Shown here: one piece after another, positions 45,625-54,950 of the stretch
Layout of the letters: each line of letters begins with the position of its first letter
Position numbering within the stretch: the first letter of the stretch is position 1
Assembly (NCBI RefSeq): GCF_030867095.1
Contig: NC_081824.1
Span: 171,066,933 to 171,130,932 of the forward strand
Reading direction: 5' to 3'
DNA length: 64,000 nt
Source: Alligator mississippiensis
Lineage: Eukaryota; Chordata; Crocodylia; Alligatoridae
Made by a program: the position numbers and the translations under genes
The notes under the pieces: model-generated
Told to the model about the DNA's origin: nothing
The model's database searches: none
The model's input: only the letters and a program-made list of their open reading frames with translations

Positions 45625-47293
45625 TAGGCCTGTGCAAATAGGCAACCATTCGATTCGGATTCATCCGATTCGATTCGGAGAGCTGAATCACTTTTCTGAT
45701 TCAATTTGGCTGAATCGATTTGGCAAAGATTTGGAAAAGATTCGGCAATTCGGAGATTTGGCCATAGGGTATAATGGGGAATCAATGAAATATCTAAGAC
45801 ATTGTTGTTTTTTGGCTGATTCAGATGAAACTTGAAGGGGTGCTAGCTGCTGCTGAGCGCATGAAGCCTGCCAAGTTACAAGGAGATAGGTGCAGGGGTT
45901 TCTGGGAAACTGCACCTCAAGCTGCTGACAAGCAAAACGCATGTCACGTATGTGTGTTAAGCCACAGTGGGGTGAAAACTGCAGGGGTTGTAGCTCTTGC
46001 TGAGGCCACAAAGCCTGCCAAGTGTCAAGGAGATAGGTACAGGGGTTTCTGGGAAACTGCACCTTAAACTGCTGATAAGCAAAACTCATGACATAGGTGA
46101 CACTGTGTGTGTGTTAAGGCGCAGGTGGGTAAAAACTGCAGGGGGAGTCTGGGTTCTGGGGCCCTGCATCTCTGGCCACAGGCAGGCAAAACTTGGTCAT
46201 CTGACTCCCCAGGTACCTCTGCACTTTTACCTGCACTGCTACATCCCCCTTCCCCCCTCCCATCCCCTGTCCCTCACCCCCTGACGCCTCCATTTCCATT
46301 TTCACTGACTGGCTTTCTTGCCTGCATTGCGTGCCAAGCCAGCCTCTGGCTTCTTTGCTATTCCTTCCATCCAGGACCAGGAGACACCAACTGCAGATAC
46401 CTCCTCAGCCTGACAAAAGGTTTTTCAACCCAAAAGCTTCCTAAGATATATTTTCTATTTCATTTTTTTCATAATAAATATATAAACATAAAAACACAAG
46501 ATAAGCCATCACACACCATGAGTAACATATATCCAACACAACATCTTTACTTCTTGCTGTCAGTTTCTTTATAAAAAGAAAGGCTCTGTGACAACTCTGT
46601 CTGGGTACCTTTGATGCTGCTGGTGCTATTGGTGTTGAGCCAGCTAAATTATTTTGACCTGCCATCATTTACAGTGGTGGACCAGACCAAGGCTGTAGGG
46701 GAGGAGGAGGCCTCATGGGAGCATGCTGCCAAGTTGTGCAGAGGCCCCATTGCCAGGAAGGGCACACCTGAACAAACACACAGTCCCACAAGCACCCATG
46801 TCATGAGTTTTGCCTGCCTGCGGCCAGAGATGCAGGGCCCCAGAACCCAGACTCCCCCTGCACCTGTCTCCTTGACAGCTGGCAGGCTTTGTGGCTGCAG
46901 CAGGGGCTACCACCCCTGTTTTCACCTCCCTGTGCCTTAACACACACACATTGTCACGTATGTCACGAGTGTTGCTTGTCAGCAGTTTGATGTACAGTTT
47001 CCCAGAAACCCTTGCACCTATCTCCTTGAAACTTGGCAGGCTTCATGTGCTCAGCAGTGGCTATCACTCCTGCAAGTTTCTTCTGAATCAGCCAAAAAAC
47101 AACAAAGGTATAGATATTTCATTGATTCTCTATTATACCCTATGGCCAAATCTCTGAATCACCGAATCTTTTCTGAATCGATTCGGAAAGCCTAAAGCTT
47201 CTAGTGATTTGATTTGGATTTGTAGATTCGGCCTCCAAATCATCTGAATCATCTCTGAATCTGAATCGTGATCCGAAGCTTTGCACAGCCCTA
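45625..47293. mobile_element. hAT-type foldback element, family A (long copy), with 8-bp target duplication
   Basis: The element begins TAGGCCTGTGCAAATAGG and ends GAAGCTTTGCACAGCCCTA; flanks CCATTTGC (45617-45624) and CCATTTAC (47294-47301) agree at 7 of 8 bases. The outer parts carry the GATTCGATTCGG-type words of family A. The left arm then has two tandem units (45837-45983 and 45984-46140), each with AAGCCTGCCAAGT, GGGGTTTCTGGGAAACTGCA and a TGTGTGTTAAG stretch. Inverted counterparts lie at about 46846-47080. Between the arms, 46200-46780 is single-copy with no coding domain. No transposase is encoded. Confidence 0.88.
45837..46140 (+). repeat. Tandem duplication of a ~150-bp unit in the hAT arm
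   Basis: Unit 1 (147 bp) and unit 2 (157 bp) share GAAGCCTGCCAAGT / AAAGCCTGCCAAGT, CAAGGAGATAGGT, AGGGGTTTCTGGGAAACTGC and a closing GTGAAAACTGCA / GTAAAAACTGCA. The opposite arm carries the same unit inverted. Confidence 0.8.
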
Positions 47294-47370
47294 CCATTTA
47301 CTCTCTTCACCGAAAAGGCCCTGTATGGGCATGTCCCACAAGGCCGCTGAGATGTACCCTCCACCAACTT
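47294..47370. other. Short spacer
   Basis: Target-duplication remnant CCATTTAC followed by unassigned sequence. Confidence 0.4.
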
Positions 47371-47466
47371 CATTTAGACCCAGCACTCTTTCCTGCTTAT
47401 GCAGGGGGTCGGACTCAATGATCTATTGAGGTCCCTTCCGACCCTAACATCTATGAATCTATGAAT
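47371..47466 (+). mobile_element. CR1 3'-end fragment (same subfamily as 42640-45175)
   Basis: From TTTAGACCCAGCACTC to ATCTATGAATCTATGAATG it is almost identical to 45087-45175, differing mainly at TCAATGA versus TCGATGA and CCGACC versus CCAACC. It contains only the last bases after the ORF2 stop and the 3' UTR, ending in the tandem ATCTATGA octamer, so it is an extremely 5'-truncated insertion. Confidence 0.9.
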
Positions 47467-47559
47467 GAAACTTGGGCAAAACCTTGGGACACTCCTCCCG
47501 CTCCTACTGCTGTCCTGCAGGAGACAGGGGACCTCTCACTCAGGGGTCCCCTCAAGCGT

Positions 47560-48150
47560 GACGGGGGCAGTGGCAGTGCCTACAGTCTGCGGTGTCTGCC
47601 CCTTGCTGCAGTTCCTGACATGACTGGATGGTGGTAGTCCAGCAGGCCTGGAGGAGGGCCCTGCCTCTGGGGACTCTTCCTTGGTCTCTGTGCTGGCTGT
47701 CCCTGCTTCCACTCCTCTCCCAGTAGCAATGAAGTAGCGGGGGGGCTTGGTAGCTGTGGGGCCCAGGATATAGGCCAGCTCCTCGTAGTGGGGCATAGTG
47801 GTGTGCCTCGCCCTGAGCGCTGGTTAGCATCATGGACCACAGTAAATTGACACCACAATGCCTTGGCCTTCATCTGGCACTACTGCCATGTCTTCCAGTA
47901 CCCCTGCTCTACCATCTGGGCAGCTATCTCCCGGAAGATATGCTCACTGCGGTAGCCTGCTTTGAACTGTTGAAGTGTGTCCTCTTGGCCCCAAATGACC
48001 AGGAGGTAGGCCACCTCATCTGCCATCCAGCTGGGTCCCCAGTGCCGGCCCTGGGCAGGCTCCTCTGCCCAAGTCCCTCCATTTGCCTCACTAGCAGGGA
48101 TCCTGGTGTTCCGTTTAAAAGTGTCAAAATCTCTGATAAAAACCCCCAAA
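47560..48150 (-). pseudogene. Relic of a Harbinger Myb/SANT-like gene (copy 2)
   Basis: On the minus strand: PSWMADEVAYLLVIWGQEDT, then SEHIFREIAAQMVEQGYWKT, a TAG stop, then CQMKAKALWCQFTVVHDANQ and RSGRG, a frameshift, and MPHYEELAYILGPTATKPP. This is the full layout of a Myb/SANT-like domain (W..DEV..LL..W; iF..IA..M.E.GY..T..QC..K.K.L...Y....D.N..SG; Y.EL..ILG). A tail rich in Glu, Ser and Pro follows, as usual in these accessory proteins. One stop and at least one frameshift make it non-functional. It confirms the element belongs with PIF/Harbinger. Confidence 0.75.
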
Positions 48151-48179
48151 TTCTCCTATTTACATATATACATACATAC

Positions 48180-48180
<1 letters not shown>

Positions 48181-48228
<48 letters not shown>

Positions 48229-48249
48229 GAGAGAGAGAGAGAGAGAGAT
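48181..48249 (+). repeat. CA then GA microsatellite
   Basis: About 21 CA units (48181-48225) pass into a GAGAGA run (48226-48249). The matching position in the other composite copy (35920-35937) is a CT/TA run, so the microsatellite seed is ancestral to the family. Confidence 0.9.
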
Positions 48250-48539
48250 CAGTTGGCCAATGTTTTATTGATATATTTACAATTTTTAAGCCATTTGGAG
48301 GCTTACCAGTACCTCTATCATCATAATAAAATACATTCTAAATATTTACATGTTCTGGTGTTTGCTTTTGGGTTTTTTTATCATAGAAAAATCAGAGCTC
48401 CTCCTGCCCCCTTCACTTACAGGATGTGGGGACAGCTGCCCCTGCAGCTACAGCTCCCACCAGAAGGTCCCATCCTGCGTGCTAGCTGGGCATGCAGGAT
48501 GTAAGCTGTGGCAAGAGACGTGGGGTTTGTAAGAGGAGT

Positions 48540-49370
48540 GAAAAGGGGAGGGGCATGGGGAGGTTCATGGGGGGGTGTATGGGTATGGGGTGTGTGGGGG
48601 TGGCTGGTGGCATCAGGCAGTAGCAGGGCCATGAGCAATATGAGGGCCTGCTGCAGGCAGAGAGTCCCAGTAGCACATGGCACTGCCTGAGTCACAGGGC
48701 TACGTATGGCACAGGGCACCGGCCTGGCCCACTGGCACACGCCCTTGGGCAGGGCCGGGCTGGTTCTTGCTCTTAGGCAGGATTGGGCTGGTTCCTGCTG
48801 CCACCTGGGGCTACACATGGCAGCAAGAACCAGTCTGATCCTGTTTGAGGGTGTGTGGTAGTGGGCCAGGCTGGTGCTCTGTGCCACATGTAGCCCCACA
48901 ACTCAGCACTCATGGCCCCAGTGTTGCCTCATGCTGCCAGCCACAGGGTCTGTGTGCAGAGGGGGGGAGGGGCAGGTATATGGTAGCCCCCCCACACCCA
49001 CAACCATACACCCACCCAAGAACTCTACCCCCCAACATATCCCACATGTGGTACAGGCCTGGCCCGCTGCTGTGCATCCCCAAGTAGGACTGGGCTGATT
49101 CTTGCTGCCATGTGTAGCCCTGGGTGATGGCAAGAACCAGCCCAGTCCTGCCCAAGGGCGATAACCAGCCTGGACCTGCTCGAGGGCATGCACCAATGGG
49201 CCAGGTTGGTGCCCTGGACCATGTGTAGCCCTGTGACTGAGATGGTGCTGTGCCCACCAGGGGTCTCTGCCTTCAGTGGGACCTCACATCACTCATGGCC
49301 CCACTGCTGCCTGATGCTGCCAGCCATGGGGGCTGTGCGCCATGGTGGGGCCCACCCCACCCAGTTCCCC
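48540..49370. repeat. GC-rich block of direct and inverted ~150-200 bp units
   Basis: GGGCTGGTTCTTGCTGCCA-like units repeat several times (48755, 48785, 49088) with inverse AGCAAGAACCAG copies (48822, 49131). A larger unit (CAATGGGCCAGGTTGGTGCC ... GCCTGATGCTGCCAGCCA at about 49192-49325) has its inverse at 48603-48735. GTGTATGGGTATGGGGTG (48575) pairs with CACCCACAACCATACACC (48991). The block is part of the composite element's cargo. Confidence 0.7.
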
Positions 49371-50390
49371 ACCCCAGGGTCCACACAAGCCATTGGGCAG
49401 GGAGGGCTCTGTGGCTGTCCCTTAGTTTCTTTCCCATTTGCAAGTAGCTCTTTCAGGCTGAAACTGCCAACCTGCAGAGAGCTGTTTGTGAACAGGGCAA
49501 CCTACAGTTTCCCCTTTAAAAGGGAGAATTCACATTTTCCTACATCCCTTTTTACTGGGATCACCCATGCTCCCTGCTGCAGCCTCTGGGTCCTCCTTAC
49601 TCTGCTGCTGGCCTGGACAGCCCTGAGTGCCTATACCTCTAGGACATGGGCACAACTGACCCCTGTGCATGCCTGGACCTGCTGCTGTGCCTGGGCCCAG
49701 GGCAGACCCTAGGTGCCAGGCAGGCTCTGGAGTAACTCAGGACAAAACCTCGTTTCCAGCTAGCCCCAAGCCACTGCTACCAGCCTTGCCTCGCTTTTAT
49801 TCCCTCCAGCATGCTGAGGCACTGTTCTTTTTGTTTTGTTTTTTTAAGGAAAATTTTTCCATGTCCCAGGTCAAATTAGCCAGATCAACTCTGAATCCCT
49901 TGAATCATTCAAAAAACTTATGTGGCCCTACTACCGGCAAGTATCCTGCACCCCAGACTTTTCAGCTTGGGGCTTAAGATACTTCCATATCCTTTGGCAG
50001 GCATCCTATATGGAGGCCCAAGCCTGGAGGCTTGGGATTTGGATGGCCCCAAGTTTTGCCTGCCTTCAGCTGTATGGCCACAGGAGCAAGCTAGGGAGGA
50101 TGCTGGAGCAGCAGCAGCATGCGGCAAGCATAGAGACACTCTGGCCAGGTCCTAGAGCATCTCCTTGGAGGACCCAGCCTCCAGTTACCTGCTGCACTGC
50201 TTTTTTCTAGCATGTTTCCTATTGATACTAGGATTTCCTGGTATCAAACTTTGAGTCCACACTGGCAATATGCAGTGTGGGGAACCATTTTTTAATTCTT
50301 AGCATGCCTCTTGCGGCATCTCAAACTTCTCTGAGACACTGCAACAGGCATGTGTTTGCTCATCTGAATGTGGCCTATAAGCCTAACAAA

Positions 50391-50939
50391 TCTTTCCACA
50401 GTAATGCTGATAGCCTCAGCACCCTCCGACAAGAAAGGTGTCAACTGAAGGAACTGTACAAAACATTCTTAGTCCCAGAGACTGAGGCTGCTGCTGCCTT
50501 TGGACTCTTCTGTTTTCCTGTTACTGTGCTCCTGTTAGGGAGACAGGTTTTTGGGGAGTTTTTTGGTTTAGTTTTTTAAATTTTCCTGAAGTGTTGATCT
50601 TTTTCTGGTCTCACAAAGTGTCTTGCTGGTTGATTAATTTTAGATTTGCTGCTTAAGCTGAGGCAGCCCAGGTCATCAGTTTAACATTAGACATAATCAT
50701 TATTTCCAGCTGAGGTTTATATCTTGAAGAAAAGACTAGAGACTAGAAGCCTACACTCAGACTTACGCTAGGGTCCTCAACCTGAAAGACAGCACTGCAA
50801 GTTGCTTGTGCAGAAGAAGTCTCCTGGTACCACAGCTTCATTTTAAAAAGAAATTAGCCTTGTTACAGCTCTAGGGTATTTTATTTAATACTCTACATCT
50901 CACCTCAGCCACCCCACTCCCAACTCTCTCGTTCTGCCT
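50391..50939. other. Unique sequence
   Basis: No feature was recognised. Confidence 0.5.
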
Positions 50940-51265
50940 GACTCCCCTAAGGAGATGCAGTAATTGATGATTAGCATTCCAAAGCCATGCTTGCATCCTG
51001 TAAGCCCGTCATATTTAATTACATTTTAACTATATTCGTCTTCGATAATGGCCTGAACATAATTTAGATAATTATCTCTCGCTCTCTTATTCTCTGACTC
51101 TGTCTGTCTCACTTAGAGCTCTGTGCAACAAAAATCACTTTCTCTTCTCAAACACATAAACAGACTCTCGGGCCAAGTGCTTTCATCTCTCCAACAGCAA
51201 CAGCTGTCACTAGAAAACTCAATGGCTTTGAGCATCTTACAATCAATTCAGAAAAAAAACCCCTT
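50940..51265. other. Candidate conserved non-coding element
   Basis: Dense, non-repetitive, homeodomain-type TAAT words (GTCATATTTAATTACATTTT; AATTTAGATAATTATC) lie in a stretch free of transposon signatures and without an open frame. This is only a composition-based suggestion. Confidence 0.3.
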
Positions 51266-51354
51266 CATGTTTCTTCTTGCCTTTTTATTTATGGGGTAAA
51301 GAAAATGGAAGGTTGGTAAAGAAGAATGGAAGAGGCACTGCTATCCAGACAAAT

Positions 51355-51400
51355 TATAGCTTATGCAATAATATATATATATATTATTGCATAAGCTATA
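51355..51400. repeat. Perfect 46-bp palindrome at an AT microsatellite
   Basis: TATAGCTTATGCAATAATAT reads outward-in from both sides to an AT-repeat centre between 51377 and 51378; all 23 base pairs match. It is followed by a further (TA)n run to 51412. It could extrude as a cruciform. Confidence 0.95.
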
Positions 51401-51450
51401 TATATATATATATGCTATGTCTCTATGCAATATATAATTATAACTTATGC

Positions 51451-51470
51451 TACACACACACACACACACA
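51451..51470 (+). repeat. CA microsatellite
   Basis: Ten tandem CA units. Confidence 0.9.
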
Positions 51471-51472
51471 TC

Positions 51473-51911
51473 TCTATGCATGTCTTAGATAGCAATTTGT
51501 GTTACAAAATATAACGGTTTCTCTCAATTTCTTGCCTGGTAAGTCACATGCAAAGGTGAAATTGTTCATAAAAATGTATTACACAGTTAAATCTATAATG
51601 ACCATTCCCCCTTACATACTTCCCTCTAGAAGAAAGCAAGTTGACAAAGAAGGAGAAACCTATCTTTTCTTCAGATTTCTAAGGCTCCACTGAAACTATG
51701 ATAAAGTTATCAAACTGCAGAATCTTCTTACAACATAGTAGTCTTGGATATAGTTAAAACCCAATTCAGACTTGTAGCATAAAAAACCTGAACCATGATG
51801 CTCAACTGTGCTGTAGTTGGGCTAATTCAAGGTTTTGGAATAAACTAAGAAACTCAGTTAAAATACAGCTTTGTGTTGCCTGCCTACACTGAATGACCAC
51901 ATCAGATATTA
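51473..51911. other. Unique sequence
   Basis: No feature was recognised. Confidence 0.5.
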
Positions 51912-52407
51912 CAGGCAGTCCTCGACTTAAGACATTTTGAGTTACAACGAACGGCACTTACACGTTTATAAATTGACACCCTGTTTCGACTTTCTGATGT
52001 CAGTTTAGACTTTATGATGCTTGATCCAATGCAATGCCATGCCAGTGAACAAGTTCCTTAGACACTTTCTTTAAGAAAGCAGACCTTCAGCCAAGGCTCC
52101 TGAGAAGACTGCAGCCAAGAACCCTTCAAAAAGTCCAGCAAAGTCACCTCAAAGAAGTCCTTCCAAATCAATATGATTGTTATTTACAATATAAATACAT
52201 TAATGTAGCTATATTACTCATCTATAATTGACTGAGTACAAAATTCTGGGTTATTTTTGGTAAAAATAGGGTATTGGGCCTTGGTTCAGGAACTAATCCC
52301 CAATTTATAATATTGTTCCTATGGGAAAATTGGTTCCAAGTTACAATGTTATGACTTAAGACGCGGTTTTCAGGAACCAGTTGTGTTGTAAGTCCAAGGA
52401 CTGCCTG
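51912..52407. mobile_element. Tigger-like DNA element with TA duplication
   Basis: The left end CAGGCAGTCCTCGACTTAAG and right end GTAAGTCCAAGGACTGCCTG are inverted termini of the Tigger/mariner type 'CAGGCAGTCCCCGACTTACG', flanked by TA (51910-51911, 52408-52409). Inner repeats GAGTTACAACGAACGG and TTCCAAGTTACAATGTTATG also fit. The 496-bp copy is non-coding, with the transposase deleted. Confidence 0.9.
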
Positions 52408-52409
52408 TA

Positions 52410-54380
52410 CTGTGTTGTAATGAGGTCCAGCTTTTCTTAACACAGCCAGAGCCAAAGCAAAAGCATTAATGTAATTAATTTCTACTTACGCCTACTGGTA
52501 GGACAGTTTCCTTTTAAAATATGAATCAACACAAACTGAATATACGTCAAGGATGAAATTCTTTATTCAGCATCCAGCCTGGACCTCATGACTCAAATTC
52601 TATGGGTGCAGGGGAGAAATGGGAGTGTCAGTCCTTGGGACAGTGACACTAATGGGCAGTCACCATCCATATACCCCTTTGGCTGGTCTTCATATGGAAC
52701 CCAAGAAATGTGCTGAAGCAAGCAAACGTTGTTGCTGAGGTGGATATAAATAAGTGTTACTGGAGGTCTGGTTCTGAAATCACTCGATAGGGATGACCAA
52801 CCAGATAGTGAAAATGGATGATAGGTAAACATTCAAGTGGTCCGCTTATCTCTCTCTCAAAAATCCAATAGGTGCTAATGAGCACCCAGCTAATACATGC
52901 AAACTGCCATTTGCAAATCACAATGATATATATGCACACAGACGGCCAGCCCATTGTGTCTACAGAAAGTACTACAGCATATTCTGCACAATATGTAATA
53001 CTCCTCCTGGGTTATTAACTAATACTACATTAATCCCTACTATGGAGCAGCTACCAAATTAATATGGAAGTATGTACTATAATGTTATGAAAACAGTCAC
53101 TGAAGCTGTATAGCAGCCAATTCTCAAATGTTAATAAGTTGGCAGGTTTCTTTCCTCTTATTTAAATAACAAAAAGGTCTAAGCCACCGTATAGACTATT
53201 TGTCTGTAAAAATATGGCACATTTCTAGGTAAGAGTTTTAAAAAAAGTAAAATTAAATTCCCCAATCAGAGAAACCTCTAATTTACCACATTATCTTAAA
53301 AAAAAAAACACCCCACAGTAGAACTGGTAGGTATACAACCACAGAAGATACCCAGACTACGGACCCAGACTAAATCTTCCTGTTTTGAAGTCAGCAAAGA
53401 GAAATTTGAGGCATGAGGAAGAGAGGAAATAGTATTCTAAGGGCTTTCATAATAACTAGAGCCATTTTAAGTTTGCGTTTCTTTTGAAATCAAAGTCAGA
53501 ATCAACGTCCTTCTTCCCCTGACCTCCTTCAACTGAAGATTAGGAGAGCTGTAGCTAAGGTTTCATACATACTGATGTCAGTGGGACAATCTGCCAAAAA
53601 AGGCTAGATACAGTTCTCTCACAAAAAAAGGCCTGTCAAACCTGACATTTCTAAAGGCACCAATGGGGTGGAAGCTAAAGTAATTGTTTTCTTTCTGCAG
53701 CCATCTTTTAATATAACTAAAGCTAAAAGCCATCGACTAGTTTATCTTGGTTACATTTACGTTATATTCTGCTGATGTGATATTAATGAACACATTTTAC
53801 TCACTGCACTAGGAAAAAATAGAGCAAGAGGGCTTACAATAGTAATAAAAGTGGTACTAAAAGTGGCTGAGGAAACACGTAATGAAAGCTCTGATGGAAA
53901 TGTAAGAAGAATAAGCATTGCAAATTATTTGTGGCAATATTTGTTATATAACTGTCTTATGTATTAACAAGCAAACATATGTGATCATTGCCTTAGGGAG
54001 AAAGCTTCTTACAAACCTGAAAAAAGGTTTTTATTCTGAATAAATTTTCCAGAAGAAAAATATGCAATCTTGTAAGCATTTGCACAAGAATTTGTAGGTA
54101 TTCCTTCCACATGTTTATCTTCCACCTCCCCCACTGCAAAAAAACCCAAACCTATCAACAGGGGATCTTTAACTAAACTGATATAAAGTTTTATACCATG
54201 CGATTTATTAAAGAAATAAAATACAGACCTGATAATGCATATTTATTACAAAAAAGATTGACTTATAAAAGAGATTTAATGAAGTCTATATTGACTTGAC
54301 ATTTTTATAAAGCAGCTAGTATAAAAAAATCCTTTTAACATAATCCTTCCTTTCACAACCACAGTGCAGCATCAGCATAA
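52410..54380. other. 2 kb of AT-rich unique DNA, no gene seen
   Basis: Nothing was recognised. The 53690-53830 stretch is non-repetitive and could hold regulatory sequence, but it cannot be supported further by eye. Confidence 0.45.
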
Positions 54381-54382
54381 TT

Positions 54383-54456
54383 ATACATATACATGTACAC
54401 ATATACACACAATACACACACACACACACATATACACACAATACACACACACACAT
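54383..54456 (+). repeat. Mixed CA/TA microsatellite
   Basis: Alternating CATATA and (CA)n runs directly abut the inverted repeat that follows. Confidence 0.9.
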
Positions 54457-54460
54457 ATTA

Positions 54461-54648
54461 TAAGCTGTTTAGGCATGGAGTGGTATATTCAAAATGCTTA
54501 ACTCATATATATCAAAGAAAAATTTGTAACAAAAATTAAGCAATAGTAAATTGAGTTCAGTCACTAAGGGCCAGATTTTCAAAGGTATCTAGGTACTTAA
54601 AATAGAGTTAAGCATTTTGAATATACCACTCCATGCCTAAACAGCTTA
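54461..54648. repeat. Exact 44-bp inverted repeat with ~100-bp spacer
   Basis: The left arm 54461-54504 (TAAGCTGTTTAGGCATGGAG through AATGCTTAACTC) is the exact reverse complement of 54605-54648, with no mismatch in 44 bases. The right arm is continuous with an old reptilian repeat containing GGGCCAGATTTTCAAAGGTA (54569-54588), so the left arm looks like the derived inverted copy. The left arm starts a few bases after a CA/TA microsatellite. Confidence 0.95.
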
Positions 54649-54720
54649 GAGTCCTAATTTGTTTAAGCATTTCTGAAAATTCCACTTGGTGCCTTTCTGC
54701 ATCTTTTAGCACATGAATTA
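54566..54720 (+). repeat. Old reptilian repeat ('GGGCCAGATTTTCAAAGGTAT' type)
   Basis: GGGCCAGATTTTCAAAGGTA, then TCTAGGTACTTAAA, then TTTCTGAAAATTCCACTTGG and GTGCCTTTCTGCATCTTT follow a repeat order I associate with turtle and crocodilian genomes. Superfamily is uncertain. Confidence 0.5.
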
Positions 54721-54950
54721 CTTTTTAAATGAGACTCTAAATACCGCTGTTCCCCACTTGTGTGACATTCTTAAGCAAAACACTGGAAGCCAAATTTTCA
54801 CACAGCTTCAAAAAATGTTGTACATACACTCACTTGAATAATGGGGTATGAGGATTTATTTGATTTCATACCCCAGCCCACACAAATTTATACAGGCAGG
54901 TGGTCTGTGAGACATGATTTTGCAGGCTGAGATGAGCCCATACTGATTTT

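Larger units (their letters stand above)
47467..50390 (-). mobile_element. Harbinger-type composite element (copy 2)
   Basis: At the right edge TTGCTCATCTGAATGTGGCC, preceded by GAGACACTGCAACAGGCATG, is the inverse of the left terminus of the 34009 element (CACATCCAGATGAGCG...TTGCAGCATCTC). From the right, the order is terminus, a region like 34200-34350 (GTGTCTCTATG context at 50120-50150), GC-rich cargo, then the Myb-like gene remnant at 47560-48150. The terminus expected near 47467 was not found, so that end may be truncated against the CR1 fragment. GC-rich frames inside are not genes. Confidence 0.65.

Noticed and set aside
48181-48249. Regular short repeats as a possible CRISPR array
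   Set aside because: They are a simple CA/GA microsatellite with no spacers, in a vertebrate context.
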